From contig NZ_JBBPEV010000005.1 in assembly GCF_038069945.1 (NCBI RefSeq), positions 62,001-126,000 of the forward strand: a stretch of 64,000 nucleotides of DNA, given 5' to 3'. Under the pieces are notes generated by a model that ran no database searches, was not told the DNA's origin, and worked only from the letters and a program-made list of their open reading frames with translations. Positions 6,876 to 15,049 of the stretch are shown in pieces (the stretch's first letter is position 1; each line of letters starts with the position of its first letter). A program made the position numbers and the translations under genes. The stretch is from Aquabacterium sp. A3 (GTDB taxonomy: Bacteria; Pseudomonadota; Gammaproteobacteria; Burkholderiales; Burkholderiaceae_C).

Positions 6876-7828
6876 CCGTCTTGCGCAAACACCACCCCGC
6901 CGGCGTAGTGCGCGGCAATCGACGCCTTGACGGCATCACGCTGCGCGTCGAGCGCAGGTGACAGGTGGCTCAGCAGCAGCTGGCCGGCGCGCACCGCATC
7001 GGCCACTTCGCCGATGGCCTTGGGTGGCGTGTGCAAGGTGTACAGCACGTCGGGCGAGCCGGGTGGGTCGAGCACCACGCTGTTGAAGACCAGCAGGCTG
7101 GTGCCTTGGGCGATTCGCCGCAGACCCGCCAGCCAGCTGGCGTCGATGTCGCCGCTGAAGGTGATGCTCTTGCCGGCGTGGTCGATGCGGTAGACCACCG
7201 CCGGTGCGTCGCGGTGGTGGCCGGCCACGGAGCTGATGCGCAGGCCGCCCTCATCGAACACCGTGCGCACTTCGGGCAGGGCTGACGCCGTGGCGGGTGC
7301 GTCGATGTCGTTCACTTGAAAGCGCAGCGGCGCCGAGAAGTCCTTCAGGTAGCCGAAGGCGCCCTGCTTGCCGAACAAGAGGTCGATGAAGCGGCTGGTG
7401 GCCGGGAAGTCGGCATCGTCGGCATCGAGCGCACGCCGCCCTGCCGGCCCGAAGATCTTGAAATCGACCGGCCCGCGGTTGGACACCGCACGGGCCTTGA
7501 AGAGGCCTGGCAGTCCACCGGCATGGTCCACATGAAGGTGCGTCAGCAGCACGATGTCGGCCCGACCCAGCGCCAGCTTGGCTTCACCCAGGCGCACGAA
7601 AGATCCCGGGCCGGCGTCGACGAAAACACGCGCCACGCCATCCACCAACACCACGAAGGCCGAGCCCGCGCGGCCGGTGGCACCCGGGCCGCCCGAGCCC
7701 AGCACCACGAGTTCCAGCGCCGGCGGGGCGGCCGTCTGGGCCTGAGCTGCGAACGCGGCGGGCAGCGTGCACATGGCCAGACAAAGTGCCGCCAAGCGGC
7801 GCCGGCAGGGGTTGGCCAGCGTTTTCAT
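6857..7828 (-). CDS. Exported metallo-beta-lactamase-fold hydrolase
   Basis: 323 aa with a Sec signal peptide (RRRLAALCLAMCTLPAAFAAQA). The MBL motif is intact: THLHVDHAGG (HxHxDH), SVAGHHRDAPA, a conserved Asp in ITFSGDIDAS and a late His in LLLSHLSP. This pattern fits the RNase Z/arylsulfatase-like exported MBL group; the substrate is unknown. The ATG at 7828 is chosen because it precedes the signal peptide, though the frame is open upstream. It follows the second beta-propeller gene by 100 bp on the same strand, so the two may be co-transcribed. Confidence 0.88.
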   Translation of the reverse strand: MKTLANPCRRRLAALCLAMCTLPAAFAAQAQTAAPPALELVVLGSGGPGATGRAGSAFVVLVDGVARVFVDAGPGSFVRLGEAKLALGRADIVLLTHLHVDHAGGLPGLFKARAVSNRGPVDFKIFGPAGRRALDADDADFPATSRFIDLLFGKQGAFGYLKDFSAPLRFQVNDIDAPATASALPEVRTVFDEGGLRISSVAGHHRDAPAVVYRIDHAGKSITFSGDIDASWLAGLRRIAQGTSLLVFNSVVLDPPGSPDVLYTLHTPPKAIGEVADAVRAGQLLLSHLSPALDAQRDAVKASIAAHYAGGVVFAQDGQRLAP

Positions 7829-7928
7829 TCGATCCTTTGTGCGGGCGGGGCGACAACGGGGCGAACCGGAAGCGGCAAGCCCCCGGCTCGGTCGTGCGGT
7901 GCGCCGGTTCTCTGACAGTTCCCGGTTT

Positions 7929-8972
7929 TCAGTACGCCGCCACCGCCTGCGCAGCGGCCACCGTGGCGACGATTCGCTGCCCGGCACGCTCGACCTTGGA
8001 GATGCTCAGGTCCTCGTTCAGCACGTAGGCCGTCTTGCCGTCGCGCGTGAACACGATGGCCTGGCGCGGCTGCTTGAAGCCGGCGATGGTGGCGACCACC
8101 TTCAACGTGGCCACGTCGATCACCGACACCGTGTTGTCGGCCAAGTTGCCCGAGTAGACGAAGCGGCCGTCGGGCGTGAGCGCGGCGCCGTAGGGGTCGC
8201 GGCCCACCGGCACGGTGCCGGTGACGCGGCGCGCGGCGATGTCCACCACCGCGATGTCGTTGCTGCCGCTGTTGGCCGCAAACAGGGTCTTGCCGTCGGC
8301 GGTGACGGAGATGGCGCGGATCTTGTTGAAGCCGGTGATCTCGCCCTCGATCTTGTCGGTCTGCGTGTCGACGATGGTCACCTTGTCGCCCAGGAAGTTG
8401 GTGACGTAGAGCTTCGCGCCGTCCGGGCTCAGGCGCACGCCCTGGCGCGGCTGCGCAAAGCCGGTGATCACCGCCTTGGCCTGCCCGCTGGCGGTGTCCA
8501 GTCGCGTCACCGTGCTGCTGGCCTGGTTGTTGACATACAGCGCGCTGCCGTCCTTGCTGAGCGCGGTGCCGAAGGCGCCGGGGCCGGCCGCCAGCGTCGA
8601 CGCGGTGGCCAGCGGCTTGAGCGTGGTGGTGTCCAGGCGCGTCACCGTGCCCAGGCTGCTGTCGGAGACATAGAAGCTCTTGCCGTCGGGCGCGAACACG
8701 ATGTTGCGCGGCGTGACGTAGCCGCGCAGCACACCGCGCACGGCACCGGTGGCCAGGTCGTAGACGATGACGTCCGGGCGCTCGCTGTAAGACACCACGG
8801 CGGTGGCCTCGTCGGGGCTCAGCGCCAGCGAGTTGTTGCGGATCTGGCCGTCGAAGGTGACGCGGGCCGGGGTGGCTTCGGCGCCGTTGGCGGCGTTGGC
8901 GGGCACGCTGGCGGCGACGAGGACGAAGGTGCTGCACCAGGCCAGCGCGGTGGTGCGGAAGAAGGTATTCAT
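7929..8972 (-). CDS. Exported YVTN/YncE-type beta-propeller protein (second)
   Basis: 347 aa with a Sec signal peptide (ending PANAANG). About seven blades repeat the pattern SPDGAKLYVTNFLGDKVTIVD, TADGKTLFAANSGSNDIAVVD, TPDGRFVYSGNLADNTVSVID. The repeats match the YncE/surface-layer YVTN propeller group, which is periplasmic and of mostly unknown function. Unlike the propeller ending at 2330, it uses Sec and an ordinary ATG. The putative ECF promoter at 9023-9049 lies about 50 bp upstream. Confidence 0.9.
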   Translation of the reverse strand: MNTFFRTTALAWCSTFVLVAASVPANAANGAEATPARVTFDGQIRNNSLALSPDEATAVVSYSERPDVIVYDLATGAVRGVLRGYVTPRNIVFAPDGKSFYVSDSSLGTVTRLDTTTLKPLATASTLAAGPGAFGTALSKDGSALYVNNQASSTVTRLDTASGQAKAVITGFAQPRQGVRLSPDGAKLYVTNFLGDKVTIVDTQTDKIEGEITGFNKIRAISVTADGKTLFAANSGSNDIAVVDIAARRVTGTVPVGRDPYGAALTPDGRFVYSGNLADNTVSVIDVATLKVVATIAGFKQPRQAIVFTRDGKTAYVLNEDLSISKVERAGQRIVATVAAAQAVAAY

Positions 8973-9022
8973 GGGATGTCTTTCGGAGAGTGTTGAGAAA
9001 AGAGGGAAAGGCTTGCTGTGGT

Positions 9023-9049
9023 GGACGAGGAGAGCCCGTGGTTTATTCC
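9023..9049 (-). promoter_or_regulatory. Putative ECF promoter P4 (class N17)
   Basis: Reading leftward, GGAAT (9049-9045), 17 bp, then CGTCC (9027-9023), inside the 99-bp gap between the YeiH gene and the second beta-propeller. Nine of the ten bases from GGAAT onward match P3 (GGAATAAACC against GGAATAGACC), and the spacing is identical. It would drive the propeller and probably the MBL hydrolase. Predicted by eye. Confidence 0.6.
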
Positions 9050-9071
9050 GTCGGGCCGTGAATTCGAGGCT

Positions 9072-10202
9072 TCAGCCGAGCAGGGCCGGTACCCAGCGGT
9101 TGATCAAGGCACCGCCGACGATGAGCCAGCCGAACAGGATCAGCGCCAGCAACAGCGGCTTGGCACCGGCCTTGCGGATGGCGCCGATGTGCGTGGACAG
9201 GCCGAGTGCGGCCATGGCCATGGCCAGCAGCGCGGTGTCGATCTCGGTGGTCACCGCCACCACCGAGGCCGGCAGCCACTGCAGCGAGTTGAACAACACC
9301 ACCGCGACGAAGCCGAAGGCGAACCAGGGCACGGCGAGCTTGCCTGGGGCCTGGCCCGTGGCGGCGGAAGTGTGGGCGTGGCGTTTGTCGTCACGTGCCA
9401 GCCAGGCCGACAACATCACCAGGAACGGCGCCAGCATCATCACCCGCACCATCTTCGCGATGACGGCCGAGTTGGCCGCGTCCGGGCCCACCGAACGCGC
9501 CGCGGCCACCACCTGGGCTACCTCGTGGATGGTCGAGCCGGCGTAGATGCCGAAGCCGTTGGCGCCACCCGGAATCAGCGCCCAGTGCTGGTTCAGCTCG
9601 AACAGCGCCGGGTACAGAAAGATCGCCAGAGTGCCGAACACCACCACCGTGGCCACCGCCACCGTTACCTGCTCGGCGCGCGCCTTGACCACCGGTTCGG
9701 CAGCCATCACCGCGGCGGCGCCGCAGATGGAACTGCCGGCGCCGATCAGCATCGCCGTCTTGCGGTCCAGGCCCAACCAGCGCGTGCCGATGAAGCAGGC
9801 CAGCGCGAAGGTCGAGCCCAGCACCAGCGCGTCGATGGCGACGCCGGCGATGCCGACGTGGCCGATGTCCTGCACCGTCAGCCGCAGGCCGTACAGCACG
9901 ACCCCCAGGCGCAGCAGGTTCTGCTTGGACACGTTGACGCCGGCACCGCTGGCCGCGGCCAGGCGCGGCACCAGCGGATAGACCGTGTTGCCCACCAGCA
10001 TGCCCAACACGATGGCCAGCGTCAGCGCACTGAAGCCGTGGTCCTGCAGCCAGCCGATGTGGCCCAGCGCGATGCCGGTCGCGGCCAGGGCGCCGCTCAA
10101 GGCCAGGCCGGGCAGCAGGGCTGCCAACTGCAAGCGCAACCGCGCTGCCCGGTGGCCGGCTGACGGGCCAGGGCTGGCTTGTGAGGTCGACAGCGCGTGC
10201 AT
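9072..10202 (-). CDS. YeiH/UPF0324-family putative sulfate or sulfite exporter
   Basis: 376 aa, about 10 membrane helices. Family signatures are present: LGMLVGNTVYPLVP, KQNLLRLGVVLYGLRLT, MLIGAGSSICGAAAVMAAEPVV and FGIYAGSTIHEVAQVVAAAR. YeiH proteins are PF03601 membrane proteins often annotated as sulfate exporters; transport has rarely been tested. The start codon shares one base with the preceding small gene's stop (TGATG at 10204-10200), so the pair is coupled. The divergent LysR-type gene across the intergenic palindrome resembles the YeiE/YeiH arrangement of enterobacteria. Confidence 0.9.
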   Translation of the reverse strand: MHALSTSQASPGPSAGHRAARLRLQLAALLPGLALSGALAATGIALGHIGWLQDHGFSALTLAIVLGMLVGNTVYPLVPRLAAASGAGVNVSKQNLLRLGVVLYGLRLTVQDIGHVGIAGVAIDALVLGSTFALACFIGTRWLGLDRKTAMLIGAGSSICGAAAVMAAEPVVKARAEQVTVAVATVVVFGTLAIFLYPALFELNQHWALIPGGANGFGIYAGSTIHEVAQVVAAARSVGPDAANSAVIAKMVRVMMLAPFLVMLSAWLARDDKRHAHTSAATGQAPGKLAVPWFAFGFVAVVLFNSLQWLPASVVAVTTEIDTALLAMAMAALGLSTHIGAIRKAGAKPLLLALILFGWLIVGGALINRWVPALLG

Positions 10203-10468
10203 CACGCCAGCACCCAGATCAAGGCGATGCCGGCGCACAGCAGCACGGCCGCCATCGGCACTGCGACCGGCATCCAGCGCAGCACCTGCGGGTCGATGCT
10301 GCTGTCGGCGGCCAAGGTGGTCGAGACGGCATGGGCCACGTCGCGGGTCGGCCCCATGAAGCCCGCCACTGGCCGCCGGGCAGCAACCCATTGAAGGGCA
10401 TGCAGCGCCTGTGGGGCCAGCGGGCCGGGTGCTGCGGGGCGTGGGGTTGTTCGTTCAAGGGTCAGCAT
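10202..10468 (-). CDS. Small tail-anchored membrane protein upstream of YeiH
   Basis: 88 aa. It has a soluble N-terminal two-thirds (Ala/Pro-rich, then MGPTRDVAHAVSTTLAAD) and one C-terminal hydrophobic helix (about 68-87, VAVPMAAVLLCAGIALIWVL). GGAG lies 6 bases before the ATG, and its TGA overlaps the YeiH ATG, so it is very likely a real, coupled gene. I do not recognise a family. A role as accessory subunit of the exporter is inferred only from coupling. Confidence 0.72.
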   Translation of the reverse strand: MLTLERTTPRPAAPGPLAPQALHALQWVAARRPVAGFMGPTRDVAHAVSTTLAADSSIDPQVLRWMPVAVPMAAVLLCAGIALIWVLA

Positions 10469-10533
10469 GTCGGGCTCCAGATGCCGGTGGTGGCGCGGCG
10501 GGCCGCCGCCCCGTGATCGAGCGGCCAGGCAAA

Positions 10534-10568
10534 TTTAGAGCTTGGCAATCAACCCGTCCAACGGGTTG
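10534..10568 (-). promoter_or_regulatory. YeiH promoter overlapping a palindromic operator
   Basis: A perfect inverted repeat CAACCCGT-CCA-ACGGGTTG spans 10550-10568 between the divergent LysR and YeiH genes. On the minus strand TTGGAC (10561-10556), 16 bp and TCTAAA (10539-10534) make a plausible sigma-70 promoter whose -35 lies inside the palindrome. This is the expected place for LysR regulator binding. Confidence 0.6.
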
Positions 10569-10613
10569 TATGACTAAGATGTACCTGCGAAATCGATAAC
10601 AAAGGCAATCACC

Positions 10614-11546
10614 GTGGACGTGCTTCGACTCACCCTGCGTCAGCTGCAGATTTTTGTCGCCGTGGCGCGCAGCGGCAGCACCACGGCGGCCAGCGCTGAG
10701 ATAGCGCTGTCGCAATCGGCCACCAGTTCGGCCGTCAACGAGCTGGAACGCCTGCTGTCGCTGCGCCTGTTCGACCGCGCCGGCAAACGCCTGCTGTTGA
10801 ACGACAACGGCCGCGCGCTGTTGCCGCGGGCTTTGGCTTTGCTCGACGGCGCCGCAGGCATCGAGCAGATGTCGCGCGACGGCAGCGCGCAGGCGCAGTC
10901 GCTGCGCATCGGCGCCAGCACGACGATTGGCAACTACGTGTTGCCCAAGCTGCTCGCTGGCTTCATGGGGGCACAGCAGCCCGGCAGCGCCGCCGCCTGG
11001 CGGTCGAAGGTCGTTATCGGGAACACCGCCGCCATCTGCGATGCCGTGACCGCTTTCGAACTCGACGTGGGGCTGATCGAGGGGCCCAGCCACCAGCCGG
11101 AGCTGGTGATCACCCCCTGGCTGCAAGACGAGATGGTGGTCGTGGCTGCGCCCGACAGTGCGCTGGCCCAGTCAAGCCGGGCGGGCGATCGCATTCCCCT
11201 GCGCACGCTGCGTGAGGCGGTCTGGCTGGTTCGCGAAACGGGCTCTGGCACGCGCGAGGCCACCGACCAGAGCTTGCTGCCCCACCTGCGTTCTTACCGG
11301 CGCAGCATCGAGCTAGGCAGTTCGGAGGCCATCCAGCGTGCCGCTCAGGAAGGGTTGGGGGTGGCTTGCCTGTCCGCCTGGGTAGTGAACGATGCGCTGG
11401 AGGCTGGACGTCTGTGCCGCGTCTCCACGACATTGCCGCGGCAGCTTCGGCAATGTCATCTGGTTGTGCATCGTGAGAAGCAGTCGACGCCCGCGTTGCT
11501 GGCGTTCATCGCCCAGGCAGATGCGACTGCTGGGGCTGCCCGCTAA
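10614..11546 (+). CDS. LysR-family transcriptional regulator
   Basis: 310 aa. The N-terminal winged helix-turn-helix (LTLRQLQIFVAVARSGSTTAASAEIALSQSATSSAVNELE, residues 6-45) is followed by a periplasmic-binding-like effector domain (LRIGASTTIGNYVLPKLLAGF onward). The GTG at 10614 is preceded by AAAGG. It is divergent from the small-protein/YeiH pair and separated by a palindrome that overlaps their promoter. CysB/YeiE-type sulfur regulators are the closest functional analogy; the ligand is unknown. Confidence 0.9.
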   Translation: MDVLRLTLRQLQIFVAVARSGSTTAASAEIALSQSATSSAVNELERLLSLRLFDRAGKRLLLNDNGRALLPRALALLDGAAGIEQMSRDGSAQAQSLRIGASTTIGNYVLPKLLAGFMGAQQPGSAAAWRSKVVIGNTAAICDAVTAFELDVGLIEGPSHQPELVITPWLQDEMVVVAAPDSALAQSSRAGDRIPLRTLREAVWLVRETGSGTREATDQSLLPHLRSYRRSIELGSSEAIQRAAQEGLGVACLSAWVVNDALEAGRLCRVSTTLPRQLRQCHLVVHREKQSTPALLAFIAQADATAGAAR

Positions 11547-11744
11547 CGTCCCGGCCCCGCTTCGCATGTCGAAGGTTCAGCCCTCGGCGACACGCGATTA
11601 CCCTTCAGCTAGGCGCCGACGCCCGCTCCGCCCACCTGCCCATTGATCGAAGCTTTGATGCAATGAGCTGGTCTGGGTAATCGACGTCCGCTTCCGGACG
11701 CACCACCCAACGGCTGCTTGTGGCCGACACCAGCAACACGGCAA

Positions 11745-12656
11745 CTACAACAATTCGTCCAATTTCCTGGCCTGACTTTCAAAGTCTTCACGACGCCGCT
11801 CTTTGAACGTCTGGAGGTTTGCCAGCTTCCAACGGAGGGCCGGCAGTTCTGCCGCATGTGGGCAGGCGAGCAATGACCAGTCGGGTTTTGCTTGTGCCAG
11901 GCCGCTCAAAAACTGCCTTTGCGCAGCAGTCAAGCGCTGAGGCAACTCTCTGCGCAATCGGTCTCTGGCAGCCGAAAGTGTTTCCAGGGTGACGTGCTCC
12001 GTTGTCATGCCAACGAAGTTGTTGTGGTACTCCGCCTCAATGTCTTTTTCATTCCCGAACAGCACCTCATGTGTTGGTCGGTTGTGCCCGGCCAGGTACG
12101 TCACAAAGCATTCAACCGCAGCATCCGTGAACCCGCCTGATTCGAACATCTGCCACACGTCGAACAAGTCCCGTGGATGCTGACGATCCATGGCTGCCAC
12201 CAACTTGCTGCCATAGAGTTCCGCCGTGGCCAACACTGGCAACGCCACTTCCACACTGAACATGTCAGCTGTCTTGGGCATCAGGGGGCGCCTCTCAACC
12301 GGCAACACCGTGCCTCTGAACACCACGTTGACCTCGACCTTCACCTGACTGTCGTCGTTCTCGATCAGGAGTTTGGTCTCAGCAAGGTCTTTGCTTCGTA
12401 CCTTGCGTGCGTTCAGCCCCAACTTGGTCGCCCTGGCTGCAATGGCCTCCATTTCAATCGCGATTTCGTTGAGGGCTTGCTCTCGCGGGGTGTCCCATGG
12501 CGTGTAGACCACGTCGATGTCAACGGATAGGCGTGGCATGTCCATCACGAAGAGGTTGATGGCCGTGCCGCCCTTCATCGCAAAGATATCGTTGGCAAAT
12601 ACATCGGGTGCCACCTTCAGGAGGAGGCGCACAGTATCCGCGTAGACCTTATCCAT
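11745..12656 (-). CDS. AbiEii-type nucleotidyltransferase toxin
   Basis: 303 aa. The DUF1814/AbiEii motifs are present: KGGTAINLF (28-36), RLSVDIDVVY (42-51) with the S44/D46/D48 nucleotidyltransferase triad, and SKLVAAMDRQHPRDLFD (150-166). Family members are type IV toxins that stop growth and give abortive phage infection; some transfer nucleotides to tRNA. It overlaps the AbiEi antitoxin gene by 8 bp. Base composition is visibly lower in GC than the genes on either side. All motif residues look intact. Confidence 0.92.
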   Translation of the reverse strand: MDKVYADTVRLLLKVAPDVFANDIFAMKGGTAINLFVMDMPRLSVDIDVVYTPWDTPREQALNEIAIEMEAIAARATKLGLNARKVRSKDLAETKLLIENDDSQVKVEVNVVFRGTVLPVERRPLMPKTADMFSVEVALPVLATAELYGSKLVAAMDRQHPRDLFDVWQMFESGGFTDAAVECFVTYLAGHNRPTHEVLFGNEKDIEAEYHNNFVGMTTEHVTLETLSAARDRLRRELPQRLTAAQRQFLSGLAQAKPDWSLLACPHAAELPALRWKLANLQTFKERRREDFESQARKLDELL

Positions 12657-13407
12657 GAGGTTTGAGTGTCAACAAACTGCCGTCCTTCATGCGCGACATC
12701 CAGCGCTTGTCGCTCCCTACAGGCAGCGTGTAGCGTTGCAAGAATTCGTCCACATCCACCAGGCCCGTTTCGCGAGACCAGGCCAGAAACAGTCGCACAG
12801 TTTTGACACTCGTACAGCACGCCAACAAGTGGCCCAGCATGTCTTTGCGCAAGTTCCGCACGCCGTCAAACAGGTTGCGCGCCTCTTCCAGACTCTGACG
12901 CGTACCGACGTCATAGAGCATTTCCAACAGCGCGCGCTCCGGCGCCGACACCAGCAAGCCAAGCGGCAGTCCCGGTGGCGTGATAAGGCTTTTCTTAGGC
13001 AAGCCCTCGTCCGCCCACTCAAACAAGCGCGCCGACGCATACCGTGCCGGAAATCGGGATGTGAACCAGTCTGGCACGGCGAAACGCACATCACCCCACA
13101 GCACCCACTGCTCTCGTGTCGAGAGGTTGTGCCTGACCCCTTGCAAAGCCAGCGCCGTCTTGCCGCCCACATGCAGACCCGTCACCCTGCTCTGGAGCAG
13201 TTTGATCGAACCATGTACGTTCACGTCATCGCCCGGGAAGGCATAGACACCCTGCGCAAGCCGTAGCAGCCACCCGCTTTCAACGTAGTGGGCCGCCAGC
13301 GTGGGGGAAATGCCCAGGCGTTCCAACTCGGCCAGCCCGAAGGGGGCACCACGGGGCATGTCCGACTGAAGCCGCTTGAGCAAAGAGTGTCTTTGATTTC
13401 CAGCCAT
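12649..13407 (-). CDS. AbiEi-type antitoxin and repressor
   Basis: 252 aa. The N-terminal winged-helix segment (about residues 1-80: FGLAELERLGISPTLAAHYVESGWLLRLAQGVYAF) matches the AbiEi DNA-binding domain, followed by the AbiEi C-terminal domain (LPLGLLVSAPERALLEMLYDVG). In this family the protein represses its own operon through inverted repeats and neutralises AbiEii without stable binding. The toxin gene starts inside its last codons. An inverted repeat that could be the operator lies at 13430-13453. Confidence 0.9.
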   Translation of the reverse strand: MAGNQRHSLLKRLQSDMPRGAPFGLAELERLGISPTLAAHYVESGWLLRLAQGVYAFPGDDVNVHGSIKLLQSRVTGLHVGGKTALALQGVRHNLSTREQWVLWGDVRFAVPDWFTSRFPARYASARLFEWADEGLPKKSLITPPGLPLGLLVSAPERALLEMLYDVGTRQSLEEARNLFDGVRNLRKDMLGHLLACCTSVKTVRLFLAWSRETGLVDVDEFLQRYTLPVGSDKRWMSRMKDGSLLTLKPHG

Positions 13408-13429
13408 GCCATAAAAATATCACAAATTC

Positions 13430-13453
13430 CAATCAACCAGAAAAAATTGATTG
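13430..13453. promoter_or_regulatory. Inverted repeat upstream of abiE, candidate AbiEi operator
   Basis: CAATCAA (13430-13436) and TTGATTG (13447-13453) are separated by 10 bp and lie 23 bp upstream of the antitoxin start, in a markedly AT-rich gap (13408-13551). Adjacent ATTC and GAAT extend the symmetry imperfectly. AbiEi proteins repress their operons by binding inverted repeats in this position. The exact -10/-35 boxes are not clear. Confidence 0.5.
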
Positions 13454-13551
13454 AATCTGGCACCAAAAATTAAACAAGGCTTAACTTTTCCCACGACATC
13501 AAGGCAATGCAGATACCAACAACATCCGCCCTCCCGCCGATCCACCGCACA

Positions 13552-14829
13552 TCAAGCAACCGATCTCAGGGCAACAGGCGTCGCTTTGCTACCTGCGATC
13601 CAGCCGTCCACCATATCTCCCCAACTTTGCAACATGGCCCGCCGCTGCTCCGCGTATTCCGCCTTGTTGTAGACGGCCCGCACCCCTTTTTGCTCATGCG
13701 CCAGGCACTTCTCGATCCAGTCGGAGTTGAAGCCAGCCTCGTGCAGCAGTGTTGATGCCGTCCGGCGAAGGTCATGCACGCAGAAGTGAGGAAGATCCAC
13801 TCCGTCCTTCTGAGCCTTTTCCACCGCCGCCGTGATCACACGGTTGAGCGTTGCTTCGCTCATCGGCTTGTCGGTCTCATACCGACCGGGGAGCAGATAA
13901 GGGCTGCTTCCAGCACAGGTTTTGAGGCCCACCAGCAGATCGATTGCCTGGCTGCTGAGATAGACCACGTGCGCCCGTCTGGCCTTCATGCGCTCCGGCG
14001 GAATCGTCCAGGTGGCCGCATCAAAGTCCACCTCTTTCCAGGTCGCCAGCAACAACTCGCCCTTGCGGCACATGGTCAGCAAGATGAACTTCACCGCCAG
14101 TTTCAGCGTGGGCAAGGTCCCGAGAGTGTCCAGCGCTGAAAAGAACCGATGGATCTCACTTGGCGTCAAAGCACGCTCCCTGGGTTTGAAGGTGGCAATC
14201 GCCGACGCCTTCACCGCCTCAGCGGGATTCTCGATCTTGAGGCCTCGGGACTTGGCGTGCCGGTACACCTGCTGGATGACCTCGCGCGCATGAACCGCTG
14301 TAGCCGGGGCTCCCCGTGCCTTGATCTTCTCGCACAGCGCCAGCACCTGACTGGAGGTGATTTCTTCCAGCTTGCGCTTACCGAACTTGGGCAGCACATC
14401 ACGATCCAGGATGCTCTTGCGCATCGCCGCCGTGCTGTCTGCCAGCCCGCCGTTGCGCAACCAGATGTCGGCAAAGGACTCGAAGGTGCCTGACTCTTGG
14501 CACTCCTTCCTCGTTTCAGACTTGACCCGCGCCGGTGACTCACCCCGGCTGACCATGTTCTTGGCCCTGGCCAGCAGGTCGCGGGCATCCGCCAGCGAAA
14601 GCGGATCGCCGTAGGTGATGTCCTCGGGCGCCCGCTTGGGTTGCGACGCCTGGAACTCATCGTATTGCCCCACGGTCAGCGTCTCGCGCCGTCCCCCCAG
14701 TCGATAGTCGTAGCGAAATGTCAGCGTTCCCTTGAGGGAGACGACGACGTACAAACCGTCGCGGTCCGCCACCTTGTAGACCTTGTCGGCGGCCTTGAGG
14801 TTCTTGAGTTTGGTATCGGTCAGTGCCAT
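13552..14829 (-). CDS. P4-type tyrosine recombinase (integrase)
   Basis: 425 aa. The N-terminal DUF4102 arm-binding domain (MALTDTKLKNLKAADKVYKV) is followed by a core-binding domain (about 115-215) and a catalytic domain. The catalytic residues are all visible: Arg255, His352 and Arg355 (HDLRRT), His378 and Tyr387. It therefore looks active. It reads away from guaA, and short repeats lie between it and the guaA stop, as expected for an element integrated at the guaA 3' end. The ATG at 14829 is chosen because DUF4102 proteins start this way; the frame is open to 14892. Confidence 0.95.
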   Translation of the reverse strand: MALTDTKLKNLKAADKVYKVADRDGLYVVVSLKGTLTFRYDYRLGGRRETLTVGQYDEFQASQPKRAPEDITYGDPLSLADARDLLARAKNMVSRGESPARVKSETRKECQESGTFESFADIWLRNGGLADSTAAMRKSILDRDVLPKFGKRKLEEITSSQVLALCEKIKARGAPATAVHAREVIQQVYRHAKSRGLKIENPAEAVKASAIATFKPRERALTPSEIHRFFSALDTLGTLPTLKLAVKFILLTMCRKGELLLATWKEVDFDAATWTIPPERMKARRAHVVYLSSQAIDLLVGLKTCAGSSPYLLPGRYETDKPMSEATLNRVITAAVEKAQKDGVDLPHFCVHDLRRTASTLLHEAGFNSDWIEKCLAHEQKGVRAVYNKAEYAEQRRAMLQSWGDMVDGWIAGSKATPVALRSVA

Positions 14830-14942
14830 TGGGTAACCCCTTTCGTACCTTGCATCACTTACCGTCAGAGCATCAAGACGGTAAACAATCAAAGATCAAT
14901 CGACTAAAAAAATCAACCGTCTTCTTTACCGACAAAAAACTC

Positions 14943-15033
14943 GGGATGTCATGGAACCTCATGGGACGTCAAAAACAAAAAAGCCCTTGAAGATCAAGGG
15001 CTTAAATGAAATTTTGGGACGTTCTGGGACGCC
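14943..15033 (+). repeat. Short repeats between integrase and guaA, candidate integrase arm sites
   Basis: TGGGACG recurs at 14962-14968, 15015-15021 and 15025-15031, with the related GGGATGTC at 14943-14950 and TGGAACCTC at 14952-14960. The last two copies are 10 bp apart, about one helical turn. They flank the guaA terminator hairpin. DUF4102 integrases bind repeated short arm sites next to their core site. A separate 8-bp inverted repeat, AAGACGGT/ACCGTCTT, lies at 14875-14882 and 14916-14923. Confidence 0.45.
14971..15003 (-). terminator. Rho-independent terminator after guaA
   Basis: AAGCCCTTGA (14981-14990) and TCAAGGGCTT (14994-15003) form a perfect 10-bp stem with a 3-base loop. On the minus strand the stem is followed by TTTTTTGTTTTTG. 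It lies 47 bp beyond the guaA stop. Confidence 0.85.
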
Positions 15034-15049
15034 GTGAGGCGCTCTCAAA

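Noticed and set aside
7829..7928. A fifth ECF promoter (GGAAC) ahead of the MBL hydrolase
   Set aside because: The -35-like GGAAC is not followed by a matching -10 at 16-17 bp.
1..10500. The whole left region as part of the guaA-integrated island
   Set aside because: No second attachment site or composition break was established; LysR-YeiH and the ECF genes have chromosome-like GC.
11595..11700. CGATTACCC/GGGTAATCG (11595-11603, 11675-11683) and CGTCCG-CTTC-CGGACG (11685-11700) as ends of a mobile element
   Set aside because: The inverted repeats are short, do not flank a transposase and show no target duplication. Possibly terminators or random.
12031..12058. TCATTCCC in abiEii, a possible second copy of the guaA end
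   Set aside because: Only eight bases match the guaA 3' end and it lies inside an intact toxin gene. No longer copy was found by eye between 1 and 15000.
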